15,020 nucleotides of DNA from Clostridiales bacterium (GTDB taxonomy: Bacteria; Bacillota; Clostridia; Peptostreptococcales; Anaerovoracaceae): contig JAAYYX010000178.1 in NCBI GenBank assembly GCA_012515135.1, forward strand, positions 1 to 15,020, given 5' to 3'. Positions 1 to 6,815 of the stretch are shown piece after piece (the stretch's first letter is position 1; every line of letters begins with the position of its first letter). Both the position numbers and the translations under genes were made by a program. The notes below the pieces were generated by a model. That model made no database searches. It had not been told where the DNA came from and worked only from the letters and a program-made list of their open reading frames with translations.

Positions 1-368
1 CCTTTTTTTTGTGCGGCATCGGAAAGTGCAGAAGCGTTATCGTATGACATGACCACGGGAGTAATATCATAGTCAACGATGGTGTAAGAATACATTTTTG
101 GAGTCAGACCCAGCATGACTATTTCTTCTTTTGCTCCTGCGTCCCTTAAAGCGACGGCCTCGTGCAGAGTGGCTACGCCGAAGGATCTGATATTATTTTT
201 TCTCAGGACCTCCGCCATGGCAACAGCACCGTGACCGTATCCATCAGCTTTTATTATGCCTGTGATTTCCACATCGGGACCGACTTTTTTGCGGATATTT
301 TTTATGTTATGATCTGCGTTTGAAAGATTTATCTCCGCCCAGGCGGCTCGTTTTGCTTCTTTATACAT
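1..368 (-). CDS. alr: Alanine racemase (PLP-dependent), 5' part only
   Basis: Partial: the N-terminal 122 codons are present and the gene continues past the left edge. The product interconverts L- and D-alanine in the cytoplasm, supplying D-Ala for peptidoglycan. The N-terminus reads MYKEAKRAAWAEINLSNADH, the usual start of the TIM-barrel domain. The PLP-attachment motif IIKADGYGHGA follows, with the Schiff-base lysine at residue 40, and after it the family-typical GVATLHEAVALRDAG stretch. The ATG at 368-366 lies 8 bases inside the end of purA (overlap 361-368) and has an AGGAG ribosome site inside the purA coding sequence, so translation is probably coupled to purA. Recognition of the family is secure. 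Whether this is the anabolic Alr or a paralogue cannot be decided from the fragment. Confidence 0.93.
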   Translation of the reverse strand, partial: MYKEAKRAAWAEINLSNADHNIKNIRKKVGPDVEITGIIKADGYGHGAVAMAEVLRKNNIRSFGVATLHEAVALRDAGAKEEIVMLGLTPKMYSYTIVDYDITPVVMSYDNASALSDAAQKK

Positions 369-1650
369 CAGGTGTTCTCCTTATGATGTCGCTGCGGCCC
401 GGTCCGTTGGACACCAGGGTCACGGGGAGCTGCAGTTCTTTTTCTATCTCATTCACATAGCTTTGGCATTCAGCCGGAAGCTTGCCAAATTCTCTGATAC
501 CGCGAATATCACATTTCCATCCCGGAAGGGTTTTCAGAATCGGTTTTGCCCGGGACAAAAGAGTGGTGTTGGGGAATTTTTTTGTGGTCTTGCCGTTGAT
601 TTCATAGCCGATGCAAATGGGTATTTCGTCAAGATATCCCAGGGGATCAAGGACAGTTAGGGCGACTTCAGTGGCGCCCTGGATGCTGCATCCGTATTTT
701 GTGGCAACAGCATCAAACCATCCCACCCTTCTTGGTCTTCCGGTGGTGGCGCCGTATTCTCCGCTGTCTCCTCCCCTTTTTCTTAGTTCTTCTGCTTCTT
801 TATCAAATATCTCGCTTACAAAAGCTCCTGCGCCCACGGCACTGGAGTAAGCCTTTACAACGGTTATGATATCCTTTATTTCATAGGGAGGAATGCCTGC
901 ACCCACTGATGCGAAACCGGCCAGGGTGGAAGAAGAAGTGACCATTGGATATATGCCGTGGTCCGTATCTTTAAGAGCCCCCAGCTGTCCTTCCAGAAGG
1001 ACATTCTTTTTCTCCTTTATTGAGTCATGAAGAAAGGAAGAAGTATCACATATGTAGGGCTCTATTATTTCAGCATAATTCCCAAGGGTCTTTACTATAT
1101 CATCCGGATAAAGTTCCGGCTTGCAGTAGAGATTTTTTAACAGAGGATTTTTTTGACGGCATACATTTTCTGCTTTCTCCCTTATGAAGGAGGCATCTGT
1201 AAAAAGCTCATTTACCTGGAAACCTATTTTTGCATATTTGTCCGAATAACAGGGAGCGATACCTGACTTTGTTGAGCCAAAAGATTTTATTCCCAGACGC
1301 TCCTCTTCGTACTGATCAAAAAGTATGTGATAGGGCATAAGTATCTGGGCTCTGTCTGAAACCAGCACCTTTGGTGCCGGGACTCCTTTTTCTGTAAGAG
1401 AGTTTATTTCTTTTGCAAAGTAGGGTATGTTCAGAGCCACACCGTTTGCTATGACACTGGTGGTATGATCGTAAAAAACTCCTGACGGAAGAAGGTGCAG
1501 AGCGAATTTGCCGTAATCGTTTATTATTGTATGTCCCGCATTGCTTCCCCCCTGGAACCGCACGATGATATCTGATTCACGGGCCAGCATGTCTGTTATT
1601 TTTCCCTTGCCCTCATCTCCCCAGTTTGCTCCTACTATTGCTTTTACCAT
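361..1650 (-). CDS. purA: Adenylosuccinate synthetase
   Basis: Converts IMP, aspartate and GTP to adenylosuccinate, the first committed step to AMP, in the cytoplasm. The open frame extends to 1680, but I place the start at the ATG at 1650 (429 residues, family-typical). It gives the canonical MVKAIVGANWGDEGKGK N-terminus and has AAGGA 9 bases upstream; the ten extra upstream residues look like non-coding leader. Visible features are the GDEGKGK phosphate loop (catalytic Asp12), GGSNAGHTI (catalytic His40), DHGIYPMVTSSS and the C-terminal GPGRSDII. The usual EGAQGTLLDIDHG block reads EGQLGALKDTDHG here, so it belongs to a divergent branch of the family. It lies 69 bases downstream of purB and overlaps alr by 8 bases, which indicates a purB-purA-alr transcription unit. 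Confidence 0.96.
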   Translation of the reverse strand: MVKAIVGANWGDEGKGKITDMLARESDIIVRFQGGSNAGHTIINDYGKFALHLLPSGVFYDHTTSVIANGVALNIPYFAKEINSLTEKGVPAPKVLVSDRAQILMPYHILFDQYEEERLGIKSFGSTKSGIAPCYSDKYAKIGFQVNELFTDASFIREKAENVCRQKNPLLKNLYCKPELYPDDIVKTLGNYAEIIEPYICDTSSFLHDSIKEKKNVLLEGQLGALKDTDHGIYPMVTSSSTLAGFASVGAGIPPYEIKDIITVVKAYSSAVGAGAFVSEIFDKEAEELRKRGGDSGEYGATTGRPRRVGWFDAVATKYGCSIQGATEVALTVLDPLGYLDEIPICIGYEINGKTTKKFPNTTLLSRAKPILKTLPGWKCDIRGIREFGKLPAECQSYVNEIEKELQLPVTLVSNGPGRSDIIRRTPDV

Positions 1651-1694
1651 TGTAAAAGATCCTTTCGTTTTATATTTCAAATATTTTGGGCTTA

Positions 1695-1736
1695 TCTATA
1701 TTTCTATTTTGGGTCCGGTCTATATTTCTATTTTGG
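1695..1736. repeat. 24-bp imperfect tandem duplication over the purB stop codon
   Basis: The 18-base sequence TCTATATTTCTATTTTGG occurs at 1695-1712 and again at 1719-1736, a 24-base period (1.75 copies). Read on the minus strand, the first-encountered copy encodes the purB C-terminus Lys-Ile-Glu-Ile-stop. The second copy repeats the same codons and stop in the same frame inside the purB-purA spacer. It looks like a local replication-slippage duplication. Confidence 0.85.
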
Positions 1737-3147
1737 ACTTGATACCCAGAAGTTTTTTATTTTTGTTCAAAAGAGGTCGCACCACATTTTTAAGATAATC
1801 GGCAGTCTGCTCTTTGGCACAGCCTATGAAGTTTTTCGGGTCCATGACTGCACTTATTTCTTTTTCAGTCATGCCGAAGGTTTCATCCTCAGAGATGCGA
1901 AAAGCCAGGTCGCAAGGAAGGCCTTTTTCTTTGACAGTCCTGGCGGCTTCCATGGAATGTATCCTTATTTTTTCATGGAGCTCCTGCCTGTCCCCGCCTT
2001 TTTTCACTGCGTCCATAAGGATATTTTCTGTGGCCATAAAGGGCAGTTCTGCTTTAAGATGTTTTTCTATGATCTTTGGGTACACCAAAAGTCCTGAAGC
2101 TATGTTGCAGTAAAGATCAAGGATACCGTCAACACCAAGAAAGGCCTCGGAAATGCTTATCCTTTTGTTGGCGGAATCATCAAGAGTTCGTTCCAGCCAC
2201 TGGGTTGAAGCGGTTATGGCCGGGTTCATGGCATCGGTTACGACATAATTTGCAAGAGCCGCTATACGCTCGCTTCTCATGGGGTTTCTTTTGTATGCCA
2301 TGGCGGAGGAGCCGATCTGCTGTCTCTCAAAGGGTTCTTCTATCTCTTTCAGATGCTGCAGCAGCCTTATATCATTGGAGAATTTGTGAGCACTTTGGGC
2401 GATCCCGCTAAGCACATTTAGGATACGGCTGTCGGTTTTGCGGGGGTATGTTTGACCCGAGACAGGAAAAACTGCCTGAGATCCCATTTTCTTTGCAATA
2501 AGCAGATCCAGTTTTTTGCACTTTTCATGATCCCCGTCAAAGAGTTCAAGAAAACTGGCCTGGGTACCTGTAGTCCCCTTTGAGCCCAGGAGCATATAGG
2601 ATCCCAGCACATATTCAAGATCATTTATATCGCTTATGATATCCTGCATCCAAAGGGTGGCTCTCTTACCCACGGTAGTGGGCTGCGCCGGCTGAAAATG
2701 TGTGTATCCCAAAGTGGGAAGACCTTTGTACTTATTTGCAAAATCCGAAAGAGCCGACAAAACATTTATCAGCTTCTTTTTTACAAGCAAAAGGGCTTCT
2801 TTCATTATTATAAGATCGGTATTGTCTGTCACATAACAGGAAGTGGCACCCAGGTGTATTATGCCCTTTGCCGAAGGGCATTGAAGGCCGTAAGCATAAA
2901 CGTGAGCCATCACATCATGACGGACCTCTTTTTCTTTTTTTTCGGCGGCGGCATAATTTATCTTTGTTATGTTAGCCTTCAGTTCATCTATCTGAGCTTT
3001 GGTTATTTTGATGCCCAGTTCCTTTTCGGCTTCGGCCAGAGCGACCCAAAGACGTCTCCAGGTGCGGAATTTGTTTTCGGGAGAAAACAAATATTTCATC
3101 TCGTTGCTTGAATATCTTTGAGAAAAAGGACTGTTATAATTATTCAT
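1720..3147 (-). CDS. purB: Adenylosuccinate lyase (eukaryote-like, 475 residues)
   Basis: Cleaves adenylosuccinate to AMP plus fumarate, and also SAICAR to AICAR, in the cytoplasm as a homotetramer of the fumarase/aspartase superfamily. Visible are TLGYTHFQPAQPTTVGKR with the catalytic His150, and the mobile signature loop GSSAMAYKRNPMRSER at residues 279-294 with the catalytic serine. The length and the loop resemble the human ADSL-type subfamily rather than the shorter B. subtilis type. The usual SSAMPYKRNP proline is alanine here. The start is firm: AGGAGG sits 5 bases before the ATG at 3147. The next gene, purA, catalyses the preceding step. A near-consensus promoter lies immediately upstream. 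Confidence 0.96.
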   Translation of the reverse strand: MNNYNSPFSQRYSSNEMKYLFSPENKFRTWRRLWVALAEAEKELGIKITKAQIDELKANITKINYAAAEKKEKEVRHDVMAHVYAYGLQCPSAKGIIHLGATSCYVTDNTDLIIMKEALLLVKKKLINVLSALSDFANKYKGLPTLGYTHFQPAQPTTVGKRATLWMQDIISDINDLEYVLGSYMLLGSKGTTGTQASFLELFDGDHEKCKKLDLLIAKKMGSQAVFPVSGQTYPRKTDSRILNVLSGIAQSAHKFSNDIRLLQHLKEIEEPFERQQIGSSAMAYKRNPMRSERIAALANYVVTDAMNPAITASTQWLERTLDDSANKRISISEAFLGVDGILDLYCNIASGLLVYPKIIEKHLKAELPFMATENILMDAVKKGGDRQELHEKIRIHSMEAARTVKEKGLPCDLAFRISEDETFGMTEKEISAVMDPKNFIGCAKEQTADYLKNVVRPLLNKNKKLLGIKSKIEI

Positions 3148-3170
3148 GGCAACCTCCTATACAAAAAAAT

Positions 3171-3199
3171 ATTATAACATTTTTATAAAGAGGTATCAA
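3171..3199 (-). promoter_or_regulatory. Sigma-A-like promoter of purB-purA-alr
   Basis: Read on the minus strand there is TTGATA (3199-3194), a 17-base spacer, then a perfect TATAAT (3176-3171). The -35 box lies inside the last codons of the upstream EamA gene. Initiation would be about 20 bases before the purB ATG, leaving a very short leader, so there is no room for a purine riboswitch. No transcript data back this; it rests on box match and spacing. Confidence 0.75.
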
Positions 3200-4049
3200 C
3201 GTCAGACCCTGAAAATCTGTATACCAGAAAGGATGCCGAAAGCACAAAAAAGATACCGATCCAGGAATTCCATGCAAGCCTTTCCCCCAGGAAAAAGAAT
3301 CCCAGAATGATAGAAAAAATAATGCCTGAATAATTGTATATGCTTATTTCCCCGGCAGGAGCCATGCGATAGGAATAAGTCAGAGCTATCTGACCGAAAC
3401 CTCCCAGGAATCCTATAAGCAGCAGCTGCAGCAGCTGGTATGTTCCGGGCATAACAAAATCCATAAGCATAAAGGGCAGAGAGCATAAAACACAGAAAGT
3501 TGAAAAATGCATTATTATGGTCATGCCGTCTACTTTGTTTTTGAAATAGGCAAGGAGCGTATAGGATACACTTGAAAAAAACGCACACAACAAAGCAGTA
3601 AAGAGTGGGAAAATATTTGATGTCCATGCGGGGTTTGCCACAAAGACCGCACCGGCAAAGGCCAGTATGAGAGCCGGCACCTGCACCTTCTTGATCTTTT
3701 CTTTCAGAAAAATAGCGGCCCACAGGGTTATAAGAAAAGGGGAGAGTTTGATAAGGGTGGAGACATCCCCCTGATTTGCGTGTCCTGCCGCATAAAACAT
3801 TGCCATAAGACCCAGAAAACCGAAAGAAGAACGGAGAAAAAGCAACGGCTGATGCTCTTTGCCGCCAAAGAGAGAACCGTTGTTTCTTTTTATTATTACA
3901 AAACTTATAACGAGACTTACGATGTTTCTGAAAAACACCTGTTCCATAAGGGGGATATCATCTGCAGAGGATTTTATTGCTATCTGCATTGCCGAAAAGA
4001 GCAGGGCAGAAGTGCACATAAGCAAGATCCCCTGCTGTTTTGTTGTCAT
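3183..4049 (-). CDS. EamA/DMT-superfamily transporter
   Basis: A 288-residue integral membrane protein with two tandem EamA repeats and about ten predicted helices. Typical features are the N-terminal GILLMCTSALLFSAMQIAIK helix, the end of repeat 1 with LSPFLITLWAAIFLKEKIK (about 102-120), and repeat 2 from about 150 with a conserved YSGIIFSIILGFFFLGERLAWNSWIG-type block near 240-265. DMT family members export metabolites, amino acids or nucleosides; the substrate cannot be inferred from sequence. The start at 4049 has AAAGGAA 10 bases upstream. It has its own strong promoter and a leader of about 88 bases. It is followed by purB after 35 bases with no terminator, so read-through into purB is possible. 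Confidence 0.9.
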   Translation of the reverse strand: MTTKQQGILLMCTSALLFSAMQIAIKSSADDIPLMEQVFFRNIVSLVISFVIIKRNNGSLFGGKEHQPLLFLRSSFGFLGLMAMFYAAGHANQGDVSTLIKLSPFLITLWAAIFLKEKIKKVQVPALILAFAGAVFVANPAWTSNIFPLFTALLCAFFSSVSYTLLAYFKNKVDGMTIIMHFSTFCVLCSLPFMLMDFVMPGTYQLLQLLLIGFLGGFGQIALTYSYRMAPAGEISIYNYSGIIFSIILGFFFLGERLAWNSWIGIFFVLSASFLVYRFSGSDVDTSL

Positions 4050-4112
4050 ACTTACGGGTTCCTTTCAAATGCCGGGGTCGCAGCGCTAAGATTCCTGAGC
4101 GTCCCTCTTCTT

Positions 4113-4126
4113 CATGTCAGGACATG
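4113..4126. repeat. Inverted repeat in the EamA leader
   Basis: CATGTC (4113-4118) and GACATG (4121-4126) form a 6-bp inverted repeat with a 2-base centre. It lies 10-25 bases downstream of the predicted transcription start of the transporter gene. The position would suit an operator, but a hairpin with a 2-base loop is too tight, so if functional it is more likely a DNA-binding site. Confidence 0.4.
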
Positions 4127-4144
4127 CATTTTCAACATAAAATC

Positions 4145-4172
4145 ATTATATACTTGAGCATATAAATGTCAA
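4145..4172 (-). promoter_or_regulatory. Consensus sigma-A promoter of the EamA transporter gene
   Basis: On the minus strand TTGACA (4172-4167) and TATAAT (4150-4145) are both perfect consensus boxes, separated by 16 bases. The predicted start near 4138 gives a leader of about 88 bases before the ATG at 4049. This is the strongest-looking promoter in the window. Confidence 0.85.
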
Positions 4173-4202
4173 ACCCGACAAAACGGCATAAAGCAAAATT
4201 TG

Positions 4203-4231
4203 TTGAAAACGGCAGTAGTGTATGCTATTAT
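4203..4231 (+). promoter_or_regulatory. Promoter of tRNA-Arg(CCT)
   Basis: TTGAAA (4203-4208), a 17-base spacer, then TATTAT (4226-4231). Initiation near 4238 is 8 bases before the mature tRNA 5' end. It faces away from the EamA promoter on the other strand. Confidence 0.75.
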
Positions 4232-4245
4232 AAATATCGTGTCGT

Positions 4246-4321
4246 GCCCCCGTAGCTCAGGGGATAGAGCGTCGGTTTCCTAAACCGTGCGTCGGATGTT
4301 CGAATCATCTCGGGGGTGCCA
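4246..4321 (+). tRNA. tRNA-Arg, anticodon CCT
   Basis: A 76-base cloverleaf with encoded CCA. The acceptor stem is GCCCCCG with CGGGGGT, then discriminator G and CCA. The D-stem is GCTC/GAGC. The anticodon loop is TTCCTAA with CCT at positions 34-36, reading AGG. The T-arm is GGATG-TTCGAAT-CATCT. The outermost pairs of the acceptor and T stems are G-U and position 27-43 is a mismatch; otherwise pairing is sound. AGG is a frequent arginine codon in the genes here. Confidence 0.96.
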
Positions 4322-4325
4322 TCAA

Positions 4326-4357
4326 AAAAAGAGCGGTGACATGAACCGCTCTTTTTG
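4326..4357 (+). terminator. Intrinsic terminator of tRNA-Arg(CCT)
   Basis: AAAAAGAGCGGT (4326-4337) pairs perfectly with ACCGCTCTTTTT (4345-4356) around a 7-base loop, five bases after the tRNA CCA. The 3' arm ends in the T-run. The element overlaps the promoter of the second tRNA. Confidence 0.85.
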
Positions 4358-4364
4358 TTATAAT
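4336..4364 (+). promoter_or_regulatory. Promoter of tRNA-Arg(CCG), inside the preceding terminator
   Basis: GTGACA (4336-4341), a 17-base spacer, then a perfect TATAAT (4359-4364). The -35 box occupies the end of the 5' arm and the loop of the terminator hairpin, and the spacer is the 3' arm plus T-run. Initiation near 4371 is about 11 bases before the tRNA. Confidence 0.75.
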
Positions 4365-4381
4365 TGTTTACTGTAATGTAA

Positions 4382-4457
4382 GGCCCTGTAGCTCAGGGGA
4401 CAGAGTAACGCCCTCCGAAGGCGGGGGTCGTGGGTTCGAATCCCACCAGGGTCACCA
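4382..4457 (+). tRNA. tRNA-Arg, anticodon CCG
   Basis: A 76-base cloverleaf with encoded CCA. The acceptor stem is GGCCCTG with CAGGGTC, then A and CCA. The D-stem is GCTC/GAGT. The anticodon loop is CTCCGAA with CCG at 34-36, reading CGG, which an inosine-34 tRNA-Arg(ICG) cannot read. The T-arm is GTGGG-TTCGAAT-CCCAC. This pairs logically with the tadA gene 3 kb away, whose product makes the ICG anticodon. Confidence 0.96.
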
Positions 4458-4460
4458 TAA

Positions 4461-4508
4461 CAAAAACCATCTTCCCGCAAAGAGATTTGCATGAGATGGT
4501 TTTTTGTT
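4461..4508 (+). terminator. Terminator of tRNA-Arg(CCG), possibly bidirectional
   Basis: CAAAAACCATCT (4461-4472) pairs with AGATGGTTTTTTG (4494-4506), with a small nested GCAAA/TTTGC hairpin in the loop. T-runs follow the stem on the plus strand and also on the minus strand, so it may serve the convergent polyferredoxin gene that ends at 4546. Confidence 0.8.
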
Positions 4509-4545
4509 TTGATAATTTTTTTACCCATGGTACGGATAAAGTGTT

Positions 4546-5775
4546 CTATTCAAAGATTTTATTTTTCAAATCGCTTACAGTTGCCCCAATACTATCTGCG
4601 GCCTGTCTTATAGTATTGTTTTCCGGATAATTTTCAGGAAGACCAATTTTGATATACAGCTTTTTTATGGGCAAATCAAGCAATGAGGATATTTCCGACA
4701 TTGTCATGGAACCCTTTATATCTTTCATATGGACACTATCGATTTCTTTTTGATCATTGCAATTGAGACAATTGCCTTCTCCGTTTTCATGGCTTTTAGA
4801 CTCTCTCTCAAATTTATTCGGTAATATTTGAAATGTATCTGTTGCCTTGGCAGCGATAACAGGTGTGAAAAAAAGTGACAGAACCAAAATGGTGGCTAAT
4901 ATGGGATGCAGAACAGTTTTTTTACTGAAACCGGCATTCAAGGCACCTTCTTTAGGGCATGCATTGACACATTCATTGCAGTTGATGCATTCCGGGTCTG
5001 TGATTTTTTCTTTCTTTGCATCCATAATATTTACGTTTACCGGGCATATTTCGTTGCAAAGGCCGCAATTAATACACTTTTCTTTGTTGATGCGAATTGC
5101 GAACGGGCTTATTTTACCGATAATTGCATAAAAGGCCCCGGCAGGACAAAGGTATTTACAGAAAAAGCGTTCGTAAAAAAACGAACCTACAAGGGTTATT
5201 ATAAGAAGGATAAAGCCGATAAGATATACGCTTATCAATGACTGAAGATCTGCCATATGCCCCAGTGCATTATACGGACAATACGGTGTGATCCAAAGAA
5301 TACCGGTCATCCAGGACATGGCTACAGTAAAAATCAGTACAAGGTATTTTAGATACCTGAATATACGGTCGATTTTTGTTGGAACAACAAATTTTCTGCC
5401 CTTGAAAATCTTACGACCCAGATTCCCAAAAAATTCCTGAAGGGCTCCAAAAGCACATAGCTGTCCGCAAAACGATCTTCGAAAAACCATGGCTAATACC
5501 ATTGTAGAAATAAATATAATGAAAGTACCGATCAGGATCTTTTTAAAAAATGTTCCATATACTATGATACTAAGAGATGATGCGAGGCCGCCGTAGGGAC
5601 ATAGCCCGTGGATGGAAGGAGCCGCATACCCCAGGGTGTGTAATATACTGGAAGAAAGAACAAATAAAAGAAGACTGCCAAGGATGAGCCACCTTAAAAG
5701 TCTTGAGATAAAGCTGAGCCTTTTTTCTTTATCATAAAACTTCTTGTTATCCGAAGTTTCTTTTTTTTGTTCCAT
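4546..5775 (-). CDS. NapH/NosR-like membrane polyferredoxin with extra C-terminal domain
   Basis: A 409-residue membrane iron-sulfur protein, probably moving electrons across or along the membrane; its partner is unknown. Helices lie near residues 27-47, 66-97, 142-162, 176-200 and 288-308. The family motifs CPYGG (59-63), FCGQLC (Cys103, Cys107) and FCKYLCPAGA (Cys206, Cys210) are present. Two classical 4Fe-4S sets follow: Cys234/237/240/244-Pro and Cys263/266/269/273-Pro. After a last helix comes a tail (310-409) with a CLNC pair (336, 339) and a domain with SMTMSEISSLLDLPIKKLY. By topology the tail should be on the opposite side of the membrane from the ferredoxin domain. Only a G-run (AGGGGGG) about 10 bases upstream serves as ribosome site at 5775. 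No FMN-binding, nitrate or nitrous-oxide reductase gene is adjacent. Confidence 0.85.
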   Translation of the reverse strand: MEQKKETSDNKKFYDKEKRLSFISRLLRWLILGSLLLFVLSSSILHTLGYAAPSIHGLCPYGGLASSLSIIVYGTFFKKILIGTFIIFISTMVLAMVFRRSFCGQLCAFGALQEFFGNLGRKIFKGRKFVVPTKIDRIFRYLKYLVLIFTVAMSWMTGILWITPYCPYNALGHMADLQSLISVYLIGFILLIITLVGSFFYERFFCKYLCPAGAFYAIIGKISPFAIRINKEKCINCGLCNEICPVNVNIMDAKKEKITDPECINCNECVNACPKEGALNAGFSKKTVLHPILATILVLSLFFTPVIAAKATDTFQILPNKFERESKSHENGEGNCLNCNDQKEIDSVHMKDIKGSMTMSEISSLLDLPIKKLYIKIGLPENYPENNTIRQAADSIGATVSDLKNKIFE

Positions 5776-6108
5776 TTTTTTCTTCCCCCCCTTTTTTCTC
5801 TTTATTCAGAAGTATATATGAAGCACTGATTTGTAAAGAACAGAATTTCGCTTGTATTCTTTTCAGTATACAGTAAAAAGATGTTGTTACCATAGCAAAA
5901 ATATGTTTTGATTGTGAAAGGTCGGACATAATGCAATTTAAAGAAATGATAATAGTTCCGGTTGTCAGGAAATATTTATCTGCAGCAGGCTTTGCCCTGT
6001 AGGAACTGTTGCAATTTATGTTTATGTTTAGTATTATTAAGTCTGTAGACAGCAAGAAAATCAATTTAGTAAGTATTAAAAAAATCATTTTACCGCAAAG
6101 GAGGATCC
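5776..6108. other. 333-base intergenic region
   Basis: It lies between the divergent polyferredoxin and cvpA-like genes and is more AT-rich than its neighbours. An open frame of 113 codons on the minus strand (6088-5747) has no recognisable motif or good ribosome site and looks like chance. A plausible cvpA promoter lies at 6009-6037. A weak hairpin is possible around CAGGC-TTT-GCCCTG near 5986-5999. I see no tRNA, known riboswitch or repeat here. Confidence 0.6.
6009..6037 (+). promoter_or_regulatory. Probable promoter of the cvpA-like gene
   Basis: TTGCAA (6009-6014), a 17-base spacer, then TATTAT (6032-6037). This predicts a leader of about 65 bases before the ATG at 6109. The -35 match is only 4 of 6. 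Confidence 0.5.
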
Positions 6109-6750
6109 ATGGTTCTTGATATCATAGTAGGTGTGATACTTATAGGAACTACAGTATACGGCCTTAGAAAAGGGTTCGTTTTTACTTTTATTCATACCGT
6201 GGGTTGGATACTGGCGGCAGTTCTTGCATATCTTGCCACTCCCTTTGTAAAAGAGTTTCTTGTGGACAAGACTACTGTATATGAAGCCATTGAAGAGGAT
6301 CTTGATCTCAGATTTTCCGATTCGGTACCGGTAATGGAAACCTCAGAAAAAAGTATACCTCTTAATATAAACGACATCCTCCAAGATCCTGCTGAAATAG
6401 TTTCTTCCAAAATGGCGGAAATATTTGCAGGTCTGGTCTTCACCGTTCTTGTATTTATTGCATTGCTTGCTTTCCTGAAAATAATACTGTGGCTGATCCT
6501 GAGGCTTCTTTCCAGAGATTACCGCGATGGATTCGCCGGTTTCGCTGATGGGTTTTTCGGTCTGATAGTGGGGTTCATAAAAGGGGCTGTAATAGTATTT
6601 ATATTCCTTGCACTTCTGTTACCTGTGACAAATCTTATAAACCCGGATTCTTCCAAGATGATAGTTGAGACCCTTGAAAATTCATATTTTGCCGGAGAGC
6701 TTTATGACAACAACTTTATAATGGTTCTTCTTCAGGGCTTTATTTTCTGA
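6109..6750 (+). CDS. CvpA family membrane protein
   Basis: A 213-residue protein with four or more predicted helices (about 3-19, 28-46, 105-133, 148-172). CvpA-typical features are the N-terminal DIIVGVILIGTTVYGLRKGF with the conserved G-x-RKGF, and later GFADGFFGLIVGFIKGAV near 145-161. A polar loop at 50-100 is longer than the helical connections. CvpA homologues are linked to colicin V production in E. coli and to envelope stress in other bacteria; the molecular role is unsettled. AGGAGG lies 5 bases before the ATG. The gene stands alone, with its own probable promoter and a good terminator, convergent with the sortase gene. Confidence 0.88.
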   Translation: MVLDIIVGVILIGTTVYGLRKGFVFTFIHTVGWILAAVLAYLATPFVKEFLVDKTTVYEAIEEDLDLRFSDSVPVMETSEKSIPLNINDILQDPAEIVSSKMAEIFAGLVFTVLVFIALLAFLKIILWLILRLLSRDYRDGFAGFADGFFGLIVGFIKGAVIVFIFLALLLPVTNLINPDSSKMIVETLENSYFAGELYDNNFIMVLLQGFIF

Positions 6751-6778
6751 TTTTACATATTTTTTCAGTTGCATGTTT

Positions 6779-6815
6779 GCCCGATACCGGCTCCTTATCG
6801 GGCCTTATTTTATTT
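6779..6815 (+). terminator. Terminator of the cvpA-like gene
   Basis: GCCCGATA (6779-6786) pairs perfectly with TATCGGGC (6796-6803) around a 9-base loop, followed by CTTATTTTATTTT. Its T-tract overlaps the final codons of the convergent sortase gene (stop at 6805), so the two transcripts meet here. Confidence 0.85.

Noticed and set aside
1651..1680. Ten extra N-terminal residues of PurA
   Set aside because: They would precede the conserved MVKAIVGANWGDEGKGK start, and the AAGGA site fits only the ATG at 1650.
4050..4140. T-box or known riboswitch in the EamA leader
   Set aside because: No T-box AGGGTGGNACCGCG segment and no ykkC, SAM, purine or other aptamer core that I can recognise.
4246..4457. 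tRNA genes as a possible integration site for a mobile element
   Set aside because: No integrase, no direct repeat of the tRNA 3' end nearby, and the flanking genes are ordinary.
5747..6088. Minus-strand 113-codon open frame upstream of the polyferredoxin gene
   Set aside because: No recognisable motif, no good ribosome site, low-complexity hydrophobic start, and it overlaps the polyferredoxin start in another frame. Treated as chance in AT-rich DNA.
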